Part shown: piece by piece, positions 58,401 to 61,909 of the stretch
Position numbering within the stretch: the stretch's first letter is position 1
Layout: every line of letters starts with the position of its first letter
NCBI GenBank assembly: GCA_030323885.1
Contig: CM059191.1
Location: 104,518,292 to 104,582,291, forward strand
Direction of reading: 5' to 3'
From: Branchipolynoe longqiensis
Lineage: Eukaryota > Annelida > Polychaeta > Phyllodocida > Polynoidae
DNA: 64,000 bases
Program-made: the position numbers and the translations under genes
Notes under the pieces: model-generated
What the model was told of the DNA's origin: nothing
The model's database searches: none
The model's input: the letters and a program-made list of their open reading frames with translations, nothing else

Positions 58401-59488
58401 CCAGGGCGTTCCAGGCCTAGCATCCTGAATTATCAAATTCCAGGACTTTCCAGGTTTTCAAAGACCTGTACAAACTTTGTCTATCACATGTTGGTTAGAG
58501 GGTAGGGAACCCGACATATAGATACAACACAATTTGGGTTAGTGTGTCCACTGTGTTGGTGGCAGATGACATTTGGATTAGTGCGTACACTATGTCAGCA
58601 GCAGACGACATTTGGGGAAGTGCATCCACTGTGTTGGCAGCAGACAACATTAGGATTAGTGCGTCTGCTGTGTTTGCAGCAGACGACATTCAGATTAGTC
58701 CATCCACTATGTTGGCAACAGATGACACTTGGGTTAGTGCGTCTGCTGTGTTAGCAGCAGCAATATTAGGATTAGTGCATCCACTATGTTGGCAACAGAA
58801 GACATTTGGGTTAGGTCGTCCGCTCTGTTAGCAGCAGCAACATTTGGGTTAGTGCATCCAGTGTGATAGCAGCAGACAACATTTAGGTGAGTGCATCCAC
58901 TGGTAGCTACAGACGACACTTAGGTTATTGCATACACTGTGTTAGCAGCAGACGGCATTTGGGTTAGTGCGTCCACTGGTAGTAGCAGATGACATTTGGG
59001 TTAGTGCGTCCACTGGTAGCAGCAGATGACATTTGGGTTATTGTGTTCACTATGTTAGCAGCAGACAACATTTGGGTTAGTGTGTCCCCTGTGTTAACAG
59101 CAGATGACATTTGGGTTAGTGTGTCCCCTGTGTTAACAGCAGACGACATTAGGATCAGTGTGTCCACTATGTTAACAGCAGACAACATTTGGGTTAGTGC
59201 ATCCCCTGTGTTAACAGCAGACGACATTTGGGTGAGTGTGTCCACTTTGTTAACAGCAGACAACATTTGGATTAGAGTGTCCACTTTGTTAACAGCAGAC
59301 AACATTTCGGTTAGTGTGTCCCCTGTGTTAACAGCAGACGACATTAGGCTCAGTGCGTCCACTATGTTAGCAGCAGACGACATTTGGCGGGGCGGGGCAG
59401 CCCTCCATACTCACTCTTGCCGGAGATGATGTAGTAAAAGCGGTCCGGGGCGCGGCCCTGCTTCGTGATCACTCTCCCATCGTCGTAC
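17097..59488 (-). CDS. CNBD2-like protein, 3' fifteen exons
   Basis: Fifteen exons with consensus splice sites and matching phases join into 480 residues and a TGA stop; 5' exons lie beyond the right edge. Residues 1-25 ([11 protein letters not shown]...FYYIISGK) are a typical cyclic-nucleotide-binding beta-roll. Residues 42-87 continue it ([17 protein letters not shown]). Residues 88-135 ([37 protein letters not shown]) start a second CNB-like domain. About 240 residues of low-complexity, charged insert follow. The second fold resumes at residues 381-440 ([36 protein letters not shown]). I do not see the usual phosphate-binding-cassette motif (GE-x-A-L followed by R-x-A), so nucleotide binding is unproven. 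In mammals CNBD2 is linked to sperm and cAMP; that is family knowledge only. The overall match is by domain order and motif memory, not a search. Confidence 0.82.
17562..18444. repeat. SINE tail and fragments of the TCCGATG TIR family
   Basis: 17562-17620 is a minus-oriented SINE tail ('gttttacgtcctagcaacat'). 17690-17900 and 18220-18444 hold pieces of the TIR family whose ends read 'ttaaagctgcatagtccgat'; the right end 'atcggactatgcagctttaa' is at 18420-18440. Between them, 17935-18190 is GC-rich with a tRNA-B-box-like 'gggttcgaaccc'. It lies in the CNBD2 last intron and beyond the stop side. Confidence 0.65.
18555..19113. mobile_element. TIR element, about 560 bp (AAGCCC-TCACA type)
   Basis: Left end 'aagccctagtcacatagccg' at 18556; right end 'cggctatctgaccagggctt' ends at 19112. 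About 40 bases of the ends are inverted matches, including 'agtggacgtag'. Internal 'ttcaactatgttcaactac' motifs repeat. No transposase is visible, so it is MITE-like. It lies in the last CNBD2 intron. Confidence 0.78.
19120..19733. other. CNBD2 intron, GC-rich simple sequence
   Basis: 19380-19600 is a G-rich stretch (ggtgggtgggtggg, a G run at 19529-19538, gtggtggtggtgggggtggg). A tRNA-like head fragment ending 'gggttcgagtgccgtgctag' sits at 19645-19712, just downstream of the exon 19734-19823 donor. Open frames here are composition artefacts. Confidence 0.55.
19734..19823 (-). CDS. CNBD2 exon (90 nt)
   Basis: Acceptor 'cgtctgcttccag', donor 'atg|gtgagt'. Encodes 30 codons [20 protein letters not shown] + [10 protein letters not shown]. 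The S-x-G-A-E-V-I-R-I-x-K-x-F block is typical of the last strands of the second CNB domain in CNBD2. Confidence 0.88.
19985..20290 (-). mobile_element. tRNA-derived SINE, family 2 (second copy)
   Basis: Matches 11725-12035 along its length, including 'catggataagtctgaatag', 'cgatagaaagcccgagc', 'catggggaatcgaacca' (B box inverted) and 'ccacagagcacca'. It lies in the CNBD2 intron between exons 21845-21898 and 19734-19823. Confidence 0.8.
20465..21838. repeat. 9-bp minisatellite abutting a splice donor
   Basis: About 150 units of a 9-mer, 'gtgtatgca/gtgtatgtg/gtgtatctg/gtgtatgcg', mixed in higher-order patterns. The right end stops 7 bp from the donor of CNBD2 exon 21845-21898. Long open frames on both strands ([12 protein letters not shown] and [12 protein letters not shown]) reflect the 9-bp period. 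Confidence 0.95.
21845..21898 (-). CDS. CNBD2 exon (54 nt)
   Basis: Acceptor 'ttcttcgcggggacag', donor 'ctg|gtaagt'. Encodes [18 protein letters not shown], 18 codons in phase 0. A 9-bp array starts 7 bp after the donor. Confidence 0.82.
22030..22165. repeat. Dispersed repeat shared with 59955-60075
   Basis: 'gcaaaacaaatg(t/c)g(c/t)acggccattgag' and 'caaaattaatagaaatacag' occur in both places in the same order and orientation. Nature unknown; no terminal repeats found. Confidence 0.7.
22166..22904. other. CNBD2 intron, nothing recognised
   Basis: A/T-rich unique-looking intron sequence without repeats or coding signals that I can support. Confidence 0.5.
22905..23060 (+). mobile_element. 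SINE family 1, head and middle
   Basis: 'tggttcgaaccctggtcaag' (B box) is followed by 'tcaaaccgatgac', 'atacttgtcgctacctagcc', and 'taggatagtgcaagg'. The same block follows the tRNA head at 50.0 kb. The tail is missing. Confidence 0.75.
23258..23480. mobile_element. TCCGATG TIR-family fragments
   Basis: 'taaagatgcatagtccgata' at 23259 and 'ttaaagttgcacggtccgat' at 23456 are two same-orientation termini, with the family's 'gactaactcgggagaagtgt' and 'catgccaaattaac' interior between them. Tandem or truncated copies. Confidence 0.65.
23775..24214. repeat. (TGTC/TG)n microsatellite, left part
   Basis: Irregular TGTCTGTCTGTGTGTG sequence, resuming at 25001-25060 after a TIR element. Alternating purine-pyrimidine content favours Z-DNA. 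It yields Cys/Val/Ser-rich open frames that are not genes. Confidence 0.92.
24215..24998. mobile_element. TIR element inserted inside the microsatellite
   Basis: Left end 'gtcactctcctgaaaactgg' from 24218; right end 'ccagttttcaggagagtgac' ends near 24996: an inverted match of about 20 bases. Both flanks are TGTCTG microsatellite with 'cta' at each junction, consistent with a TA target. The interior is A/T-rich with no transposase. The event split the microsatellite. Confidence 0.82.
25001..25105. repeat. (TGTC)n microsatellite, right part and its inversion
   Basis: 'tgtgtgtctgtctgtgtgtg' continues to 25060, then 'acacacagacacatacacac' runs in the opposite sense to 25105, so the two halves form an imperfect hairpin around 'gtaaagtcaggtcagaaa'. 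Confidence 0.8.
25386..25596. mobile_element. Near-palindromic MITE, about 210 bp
   Basis: Left 'taagccccgttcacacacgg' and right 'ccgtgtgtgaacagggctta' are inverted, and the arms continue through 'aagtcgcctcaactagttc' for about 80 bp each. The TAAGCCC-x-x-x-TCACA end resembles those of the elements at 18555 and 53277, so these may be one superfamily. Confidence 0.85.
25735..25950 (-). repeat. 10-bp minisatellite of repeated GTACGT donors
   Basis: About 21 units of 'gtacgtgttt' on the minus strand (plus: acaaacacgt). It starts at the last exon bases of CNBD2 exon 25943-26155, so the true donor GTTT|GTACGT recurs every 10 bp. A few units are mutated to 'gttcgt'. Use of the next donors would add 10 or 20 nt (frameshift) or 30 nt (in frame). 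Confidence 0.95.
25943..26155 (-). CDS. CNBD2 exon (213 nt), end built from a 10-bp repeat
   Basis: Acceptor 'cttctgctcgcccgtag', donor 'gacgtgttt|gtacgt'. Encodes 71 residues from [20 protein letters not shown] to [20 protein letters not shown] joins G-L-D-H-M of the next exon, restoring the usual G-x-V-F-G-L of this family. The last exon bases are the first unit of a 10-bp array that fills the start of the intron. Confidence 0.88.
26185..26930. repeat. ATC-rich tandem repeat with embedded SINE head
   Basis: Units of about 27-30 bp built on 'cat catcattaacactataat cac' run from 26395 to 26930; a short ATC run is at 26191-26212. The two are separated by a SINE family 3 head at 26296-26385. 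The array lies 30 bp upstream of the acceptor of exon 25943-26155. Confidence 0.9.
26296..26385 (+). mobile_element. tRNA-derived SINE head, family 3
   Basis: A box 'taggtggtgtaatggttagc' at 26309-26328 and B box 'gggttcgagtccc' at 26356-26368, bounded by 'gcctag' and 'ctaggc' that would pair as an acceptor stem 74 nt apart. The anticodon stem does not pair well, so I read a SINE head, not a tRNA gene. Relatives are at 34905-35000 and 47520-47640 (minus). Confidence 0.75.
27045..28870. repeat. 62-bp GT-rich minisatellite
   Basis: About 28 units of roughly 62 bp carrying 'gtgtgaatgtgggtgtgatg' and 'gtgggtggtgtggtgttgg', with indels and higher-order rearrangement. The strand is strongly G/T-biased. 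It lies in the CNBD2 intron between exons 34675-34784 and 25943-26155. Confidence 0.93.
28871..30090. repeat. About 152-bp tandem repeat, eight copies
   Basis: Each copy carries 'gatgagtttctactgcagtg', 'gttctgtggctgtcagtatg', 'aaggtttacgtgaggtgtgc' and 'cttaggcgctgtagtgtgg'. It directly follows the 62-bp array and shares its 'ggtgtgggtgtggtgtgag' element, so the longer unit probably grew from it by capturing unique DNA. Confidence 0.92.
30100..33775. repeat. 57-bp minisatellite, about 65 copies
   Basis: Unit 'agtgcaatgattgtgtttgg' + 'tggtgtgaggacttgtgtaa' + 'gtgatgagggtgtgaag' (57 bp), with a 54-bp variant lacking one GGT. Variants are interspersed, and block patterns at 30.4-30.8 and 31.8-32.2 kb look alike, suggesting segmental duplication within the array. 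All three minus frames and one plus frame stay open for hundreds of codons; this follows from a 3n unit without stops. Confidence 0.96.
33785..34674. other. CNBD2 intron, nothing recognised
   Basis: A/T-rich sequence between the 57-bp array and the donor of exon 34675-34784. 'caactcctcc' is directly repeated at 34490. No coding or repeat feature is supported. Confidence 0.5.
34675..34784 (-). CDS. CNBD2 exon (110 nt)
   Basis: Acceptor 'atttaaacaccag', donor 'cag|gtgagt'. Encodes (G)[20 protein letters not shown] and on to TNSAAQ: proline/acid/Gln-rich linker. The acceptor has a weak pyrimidine tract. Phase agrees with both neighbours. Confidence 0.68.
34905..35000 (-). mobile_element. SINE family 3 head (minus)
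   Basis: Inverted B box 'ggattcgaaccc' and inverted A box 'gctaaccatttcactaccca', bounded by 'gcctag' and 'aggctc'. 'tgtctatgtggctccttgc' follows at 35021, as at 47597 and, inverted, near 26250. Confidence 0.75.
35201..35534. mobile_element. pogo/Tigger-like MITE, 334 bp
   Basis: Ends 'cagtataaccccgttaaacc' and, inverted, 'ggtttaacgggattttactg', flanked by TA on both sides. The interior repeats 'ggttaatccaaac' and 'gttaaaccaa' motifs in both orientations. The CAGT ends, TA target and 'CCCGTTAAAC' motif are typical of pogo/Tigger-class non-autonomous elements (family knowledge). Confidence 0.85.
35624..35704. mobile_element. Partial second copy of the pogo-like MITE
   Basis: 'agctcggttaaaccaatgat' and the right end 'gctttaacggggttatactg' match the element at 35201, separated by about 90 bp. 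The left part is deleted. Confidence 0.78.
35904..36066 (-). CDS. CNBD2 exon, Glu/Lys-rich (163 nt)
   Basis: Acceptor 'tgatgattttag', donor 'cgcg|gttagt'. Encodes 54 residues dominated by Glu and Lys ([18 protein letters not shown]), probably helical or disordered. On the plus strand this is a CTTCTC-type run. Length and content are likely to vary between species. Confidence 0.78.
36070..37115. other. CNBD2 intron, (ATC)n and no gene
   Basis: A short (ATC)n run at 36197-36222, T runs near 36490 and 36680. Otherwise unique-looking A/T-rich intron. Confidence 0.5.
37116..37850. repeat. About 122-bp tandem repeat, six diverged copies
   Basis: Units begin near 37116, 37238, 37345, 37488, 37610 and 37732 with 'cattatttatactcgcataa', then 'atatcac...tatataaacaat' and 'aaagcaaagaatg'. 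Single units occur at 9360 and 10798, so a dispersed element has been amplified here. 37397-37434 is pure (AT)n. The array ends just before exon 37883-38002's donor. Confidence 0.8.
37883..38002 (-). CDS. CNBD2 exon (120 nt)
   Basis: Acceptor 'ccttggttcgcag', donor 'ggcac|gtacgt'. Encodes 40 codons in phase 0 from [17 protein letters not shown] to a GQHGHGH end. Proline-rich, probably disordered. A TGTGAATG-based array begins about 80 bp upstream of the acceptor. Confidence 0.75.
38082..40560. repeat. TGTGAATG-based complex minisatellite
   Basis: Irregular units of about 60 and 100 bp carrying 'gaatgtgcatgtgtgaatg' + 'ttgatg(g/t)taatggattgtg' + 'tgttaatgtgagtgtgaatg', with larger duplicated blocks (38400-38700 resembles 39720-40000). 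It starts about 80 bp upstream of the acceptor of exon 37883-38002. Confidence 0.93.
40985..41650. repeat. About 60-bp minisatellite
   Basis: About eleven units with 'gtgtacacaagaatgggtct', 'aaccttcaagaagtcaaacc' and 'acagcttcgaggtgctc', alternating 'gaatgcaaacc' and 'gaagtcaaacc' forms. Repetitive frames such as [14 protein letters not shown] are not considered genes. Confidence 0.92.
41900..43600. repeat. 31-bp minisatellite grading into longer units
   Basis: 41960-42830: about 28 units of 'tccaacaaagccaacagtga' + 'tactaagtgac'. From 42840 the unit becomes a compound of 'actccaacaatgacaacac' and 'gactcctacaaaaccatcag' with blocks near-identical at 43010, 43260, 43360 and 43440. Both share the 'GTGAC' core. 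Confidence 0.93.
43775..43865. repeat. 27-bp triplicate
   Basis: 'acctacttacattctttgct' + 'acctgtg' three times. Possibly an outlier of the preceding array. Confidence 0.85.
43890..44110 (-). repeat. Dispersed repeat, relative of 13145 and 14460
   Basis: Inverse of 'gaacagaactgaccaccc' and 'gctatacacacaatg' found at 14600-14690. Similar order of motifs, so a diverged copy. Confidence 0.6.
44111..44968. other. CNBD2 intron with a minus-oriented SINE 1 piece
   Basis: 44565-44720 carries inverted SINE-1 blocks ('ccaggctaggtagcg', 'taagtcatgggtttgactt'). The remainder is unique-looking. Confidence 0.6.
44969..45033 (-). CDS. CNBD2 exon (65 nt)
   Basis: Acceptor 'ttgttattacag', donor 'cag|gtagag'. 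Encodes (A)[21 protein letters not shown]. It is basic and has no recognised domain; it belongs to the insert in the second CNB domain. Phases match on both sides. Confidence 0.72.
45290..45888 (-). repeat. Pyrimidine-rich array with acceptor-like units
   Basis: About eleven units of 50-60 bp. On the CNBD2 sense strand each has 'tttgtcactgtctgtctcag' followed by 'gactcctgcttctctgtcac', that is, a polypyrimidine stretch ending in CAG/G. It starts about 60 bp after the donor of exon 45947-46067 and lies upstream of the true acceptor at 45033. The plus strand is a GA/CA-rich AGACAG run. Confidence 0.93.
45947..46067 (-). CDS. CNBD2 exon (121 nt)
   Basis: Acceptor 'gattcgactcacag', donor 'aatg|gtgagc'. 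Encodes 40 residues beginning [15 protein letters not shown] and ending CGKPFSHAN plus one base. GAVKVIR continues the second beta-roll directly from the previous exon. Confidence 0.9.
46130..46350 (+). mobile_element. SINE family 1 filling a 291-bp CNBD2 intron
   Basis: Head: A box 'tggcgaaatgagcagagc' at 46151; B-box remnant 'gctttggtccca' at 46195. Body: 'gtctcccagtgggacaacac', 'tataaagtcaccg', tail 'catcctgatatgccctc' and 'cggacgtaaaaccccaa'. It occupies about three quarters of the intron 46068-46358, in antisense to CNBD2, with its tail only about 10 bp from the donor. Confidence 0.85.
46359..46419 (-). CDS. CNBD2 exon (61 nt)
   Basis: Acceptor 'gttatttgcag', donor 'tcg|gtaagt'. Encodes the last base of a Glu codon and [20 protein letters not shown], the opening beta-strands of the second CNB-like domain (G-K-V-I-V-x-D-S and W-x-x-I-V-K-S). 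Confidence 0.9.
46480..46860 (+). pseudogene. Degenerate LINE reverse-transcriptase C-terminus
   Basis: In one frame 46598-46725 encodes [36 protein letters not shown], then a stop, [11 protein letters not shown], another stop, and a Ser/Arg-rich end. This is the R-W-x-G-H-x-x-R-M ... R-x-x-G-R-P-x-x-R-(F/Y)-K-D-x-(I/L)-K pattern seen at the end of many non-LTR retrotransposon ORF2 proteins. It is 5' truncated, with at least two in-frame stops, antisense to CNBD2 in the intron 46420-47293. Confidence 0.8.
46880..47300 (-). repeat. 74-bp minisatellite with repeated GTACAT donor
   Basis: On the CNBD2 strand each unit begins '(a)gtacatatac(t/c)a' exactly as at the donor of exon 47294-47356. Copies of that motif lie (plus coordinates) at 47284, 47223, 47149, 47075, 47001 and 46926: spacing 61, then 74-75 bp. 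The unit also carries 'gaacggttgt', 'aataatgtatatataac' and 'cacacttatata'. Confidence 0.92.
47294..47356 (-). CDS. CNBD2 exon (63 nt) with GTACAT donor
   Basis: Acceptor 'ctaattttgcag', donor 'ataga|gtacat'. Encodes (K)[20 protein letters not shown](E). The donor is weak by consensus but is the only GT that keeps phase with the next exon. The same 'agtacatatac' is repeated every 74 bp downstream in the intron. Confidence 0.8.
47520..47640 (-). mobile_element. SINE family 3 fragment
   Basis: Inverted A box 'gttaaccattacactacc', then 'gtctatgtggctccttgc'. Most of the B-box side is degraded. Confidence 0.65.
47642..47676. repeat. Perfect hairpin, 15-bp arms
   Basis: 'gccccctggaattgt' and 'acaattccagggggc' separated by 5 bases. 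Exact complementarity in otherwise diverged DNA suggests a recent fold-back duplication or an assembly artefact. Confidence 0.9.
47690..49855. repeat. 53-bp minisatellite, about 41 copies
   Basis: Unit 'cttatatatgcatacataca' + 'cagggtaggttcaacaacca' + 'tacagacaatgca'. Copies are over 90% alike by eye, with 'aggta' and 'gggta' variants. A short degraded patch at 49284-49312 lacks scattered bases. Confidence 0.95.
49985..50312 (+). mobile_element. SINE family 1, fullest copy
   Basis: Head: A box 'tggccgaatcggtagagtg' at about 50000; B box 'gagctcgaatccc' at 50043-50055. Middle: 'gtcaaaccaatgacttac', 'atacttgtcactacctagcc', 'aggataggacaaggactgg'. Then 'ctcccagtggggcagcat', 'tataaagttggcatgagtg', tail 'catcctgattacctgagatg' and 'aggacataaaacacaaac'. 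About 320 bp. It ends 20 bp before the donor side of exon 50333-50385 and is the reference for all the fragments in this window. Confidence 0.85.
50333..50385 (-). CDS. CNBD2 exon (53 nt)
   Basis: Acceptor 'cttttactttcaag', donor 'catcaa|gtaagt'. Encodes [17 protein letters not shown] plus two bases of a Lys codon. AFSYLQ continues the DKD-x-F helix of the first CNB domain. The 56-bp array lies about 50 bp upstream of its acceptor. Confidence 0.85.
50437..52560. repeat. 56-bp minisatellite, about 38 copies
   Basis: Unit 'gagtcaccctcaccaatccg' + 'ggctggacgggatgacagaa' + 'tcggaaagttttaaat'. It begins about 50 bp upstream of the acceptor of exon 50333-50385. 'gatgacagaatcggaaag' resembles the SINE-1 head 'gatggccgaatcggtagag', and a SINE-1 body follows directly at 52570, so the unit may derive from a SINE head. 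A corrupted patch lies at 52139-52240. Confidence 0.94.
52570..52870 (+). mobile_element. SINE family 1, body and tail
   Basis: 'tttccatctgggaagtggtg' then 'aagtcagaccaatcaattac', 'atacttgtcgctagctagcc', 'gggcaacactataacgtcgc', 'catcctgatatgatagttga' and 'ctaggatataaaatggc'. The head merges with the 56-bp array on its left. Confidence 0.8.
52871..53276. other. CNBD2 intron, nothing recognised
   Basis: Unique-looking sequence with a (AATTA)n-like stretch near 53168. No feature supported. Confidence 0.45.
53277..53953. mobile_element. TIR element, about 675 bp (AAGCCC-TCACA type)
   Basis: Left 'accccagtcacactatgctt' and right 'agccctagtgtgactggggc' are inverted matches. Internal inverted arms lie at 53356 ('tatgatactaagacggctca') and 53686 ('tgagccatcttagtattata'). 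The right third repeats 'gtggt(t/c)gc' motifs. It has no transposase and lies directly downstream of exon 54009-54092's donor. Confidence 0.78.
54009..54092 (-). CDS. CNBD2 exon (84 nt)
   Basis: Acceptor 'attggctgcag', donor 'gat|gtaagt'. Encodes 28 codons, [20 protein letters not shown] + EVLIIDKD. The VEVLIIDKD end is the usual last beta-strand and start of the C-helix of a CNB domain. Confidence 0.88.
54178..56640. mobile_element. TCCGATG TIR element with an internal satellite expansion
   Basis: Left end 'caagctgcatagtctgatga' at 54180 and interior 'ctagatttgaacctacat' lead into the array. To its right 'tagaaggaatattacatt', 'aatagaacctgtcactg' and 'aaaattaatttttcatg' resume the element's normal order, as in the 60703 copy. 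The interior segment is amplified in place. Confidence 0.8.
54255..56420. repeat. 66-bp minisatellite, about 32 copies
   Basis: Unit 'aagggactactattacatat' + 'ctaacttagatacaggtgcg' + 'cttattaagcacttattgtt' + 'gcatag'. Single-copy equivalents occur in the dispersed element ('atctaacttcgataccgatg', 'cacttattcaacatgtgttg' at 60615-60660). Variants gcgctt/gcagtt/gcactt show local block structure. Its 22-residue frame ([20 protein letters not shown]) is a by-product. Confidence 0.96.
56618..56975. mobile_element. TCCGATG TIR element, about 355 bp
   Basis: Left 'tttaagttgcatagtccgat' and right 'atcggactgtgcaactttga' are inverted. The interior has 'gagataaatatatgaggttg'-like, 'gactagttcatgagatattt', 'catgctaaattaattttggc' and 'ataggattcagcagtaacag' blocks shared by all family copies. 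Confidence 0.82.
57080..57150. repeat. Short repeat resembling one common in molluscs
   Basis: 'tttgtttaacgaccccccag' + 'cacaaaaggtaaacatcggc' + 'tattgggggtcatacggtgg'. From memory, 'TTTAACGACACC..AGCAC' followed by 'ATCGGCTATTGG' is a frequent dispersed sequence in molluscan genomes. Not confirmed by search. Confidence 0.5.
57279..57328 (-). CDS. CNBD2 exon (50 nt)
   Basis: Acceptor 'gctgtcaacag', donor 'gac|gtgagt'. Encodes the end of a split Arg codon and [17 protein letters not shown] nearer-upstream AG ('gatatcag') would open a frame that meets a stop, so the second AG is preferred. Confidence 0.75.
57510..58282. mobile_element. TCCGATG-family pieces around unique DNA
   Basis: 57513-57600 has a left-end-like 'aaattgcattgtccgataaa' and 'gagatttgaacctacatacg'. 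58010-58282 has 'ttagatactggcacagttat', 'taagttagtcatattaaagc' and the right end 'atcggactatgcaaccttaa'. About 400 bp of unrelated A/T-rich sequence lie between, so this may be one copy with an insertion. Confidence 0.65.
58540..59390 (-). repeat. 39-bp minisatellite next to a CNBD2 donor
   Basis: About 20 units. On the CNBD2 strand: 'ctaacccaaatgtcgtctgc' + 'tgttaacacaggggacaca'. Each unit carries a CTAAC branchpoint-like motif and an ACACAG/G acceptor-like motif. It starts about 25 bp after the donor of exon 59415-59488. The unit becomes irregular below 58990. Confidence 0.93.
59415..59488 (-). CDS. CNBD2 first visible exon: CNB beta-roll
   Basis: Minus-strand acceptor 'ctttgtcggcag', donor 'aaga|gtgagt'. 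It encodes [20 protein letters not shown] + ISGK, the classic G-R-V-I-x-K-Q-G and F-Y-Y-I-I-S-G of cyclic-nucleotide-binding domains. It begins mid-codon, so at least one upstream coding exon exists. A 39-bp array starts about 25 bp into the following intron. Confidence 0.88.
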
Positions 59489-60539
59489 CTGCCGACAAAG
59501 CAGACGACCCACCTCACTGCACCGACCACGTGACCAGGCAGCCGCATAATGGCGCCAAAACACGTAACAGCCCCGCAACAAATCATTTAGACCATATAGA
59601 GGGAGTGCACGTGACGTCATCACTTAGCGGTCAGCGGTCAGCGGCCAGCCATCTTGGATTACGAGCACCCTCCCTAGCCATGTTGTGAATGCATGCAGAT
59701 GCAGTAAAACAGAGTTTTCTTGTGTTCTGAGCGGCTCTGGGCAGTTTACATCCAATCTGTTTACTTACAACACTTTAGCAACAACTTCTGAGGCCAAACT
59801 GCTCAAAACAGTGACAAATAAACCAACAAATCAGTAAATAAGCACAGTGTAGGCAGTTGCCAGCCTTCTGTATGTAATCCAATATGGCCACTGAAAGTTG
59901 CCTCGTGACGTCATTACACCCCCTCTATAGACCCCTTTCAATGTTTACAAACATCGTGTATGCGCGCGCACCTTGGCTGCAAAACAAATGCGTACGGCCA
60001 TTGAGCTTACCGATGTGTACAGTGCAAAACGTCTATTTTATTCAAAATTAATAGAAATACAGAAGACTAAGCATATAAATTTAATATAATCTGTTTGTTA
60101 AACATTTGATCTGTTTGTGTGCCAATCAGTTTGTTTCTAAGTTGCGCGGTTTTAGAGATATTTCACTTTTCCTGTGTGAAGATTGCAGCTAGCCATTGAG
60201 TTCACAGTGCACATGGGTGTTGCTCTGCAGCCAAGTTGCGCGCGCACACACCTAATTATCTATGCTGACGTCACGTGAAATAGGATCAACTGTAAAGTAG
60301 AAAACAGGGCCGGCTGAAGATACCAGCAACTCGGGTCGTAGCTCGCCGCCATGTGCTAGGGGGCGCCAAGTGTAATTTCTAGAAATTCTGACACCCTTAC
60401 AAGTGTAAGGGTGTCAGAATTCAGCTTTGCCAGGGTTCCAGCAACGCTAGGGCCACCATTGGGAGACAATAATGAATGATCAGTTTAATAAATCAATCTG
60501 AAAACCATGGCAGAAAATAAAAACCATCAGGCTGTTACG
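59489..60539. other. CNBD2 intron, one dispersed repeat and a hairpin
   Basis: 59955-60075 matches 22030-22165. 60384-60421 is a 38-base hairpin with two 18-base arms, 'aattctgacacccttaca' and its inverse. No upstream CNBD2 exon could be recognised here. Confidence 0.6.
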
Positions 60540-61270
60540 TTAAAGCCGCACAGTCCGATGAAAGCAGCACATTTTCAAAACCAACACAATTATCTAGATT
60601 TGCTTATACATAATTATCTAACTTCGATACCGATGCACTTATTCAACATGTGTTGCCACATAGAAGGGAATGCTGAGTCAATTTAATGGAACCTGTTACT
60701 GCTTAAAGCTGCATAGTCCGATGAAATATCAAATTTTCAAAACCAAACCAATTATCTAGATTTGATTTGACATATCTAACGTAGATACTGATGCACTTAT
60801 TAAGCATTTGTTTCTGCGTGGAAGGCAATATTGAGTCAATTTAACAGAACCTGTTACTGTAGAAGTCTATAGTGTCAGAGTGTTGGCAAGGTTGCCAAAA
60901 CCAATTTTCCATGTTTGCACTCAAAATATCTAAAAAGGTTACCAGTGGTTACCATATAAAATTAAAATAACTTTGAACTAATGTAAAGTAGATACTAGTG
61001 ATCGATCTAATATATTTATCTCAGACAAAAATACAAAAATTCAAAACCATCGGACTATGCAACTTTAAGCCTATGGTGTAGGAATTTTTGCATGCCTTCC
61101 AAAACTAATTTTGCATGTTTGAACTTCAAATATCTCCAACGTTAGTCATTTAAAATAAAAGTTGCTTCAAACTAGATTAAGATAGATTACACCCATCAAC
61201 CTACTTTATTTATTTCAGAAAATGACAGAAACTCGAAACCATCAGACTATATGTTACTTTAATATTTAAT
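60540..61270. mobile_element. TCCGATG TIR elements, nested or tandem
   Basis: Left ends at 60540 ('ttaaagccgcacagtccgat') and 60703 ('ttaaagctgcatagtccgat'), right ends at 61068 ('atcggactatgcaactttaa') and about 61262 (degraded). 60703-61068 looks complete at 366 bp. The TTAA at the very ends is consistent with a TTAA-type target (piggyBac-like) but could be part of the TIR. Confidence 0.8.
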
Positions 61271-61739
61271 TTATTTTGAGTGATACCATATCATGCTTTA
61301 CGTGTGTGTGTGTGGGGGGGGGGGGGGCAGCAACCCTAGCGCCGACACTGGTAGAATATAACGATCAATTTAATAATTCAAACTGGGAAAAAAATGTCAG
61401 AAATTCAAAACCACCCGACTATATAATTTTAATATTTAATCCATTTTGAGTGATATCCTAACACCAGCCCTGGGTGCTAAGCTGCAAGGCTATAATTGGA
61501 AAAGTAATCACAATCAACATGACAGATAGTGAATAATCACCGAAATAATCTCCAATAATGTAATGTCATCATATCATATAGCAGATCATTTTTTATCACC
61601 ACACTTGACACCTTGATGTTGACACATGATAAAATACGCGAATAAATATTTACAAACAAAACTAAAAAGATTGCAAGTGCGCCTTTTGTCTATGCTATTC
61701 GACAGGATTATTGACTGAGATCACTTTGGGATTTGCCCG
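61271..61739. other. CNBD2 intron with a G run
   Basis: 61303-61327 is a TGTGTG run followed by about 14 G. A fragment of the TCCGATG family interior ('aatgtcagaaattcaaaacc') is at 61393. No gene. Confidence 0.55.
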
Positions 61740-61786
61740 ACTTGATATGCCCTTATATGTTGCCAGGACGCAAAACTCCAACAACC
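61740..61786 (+). repeat. SINE family 1 tail
   Basis: 'cttgatatgcccttatatgttgcc' and 'aggacgcaaaactccaacaa' in plus orientation, 130 bp left of the 48-bp array that is built from the same sequence in minus orientation. Confidence 0.8.
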
Positions 61787-61909
61787 AACTTAGGGATTCT
61801 TAGAACTGCTTAAAGTCTTTGAACGATGCGATTACACTTGGTGAGTTATAAACTTGTTCCCGGCAGTGAAGGGTTTACGACCTTGATGCAGATTAACCCT
61901 CAGTCCACC

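Noticed and set aside
59489..61900. Search for the next upstream CNBD2 exon
   Set aside because: No minus-strand segment here combined a good acceptor and donor with CNB-like sequence, so I assume that it lies beyond 64000.
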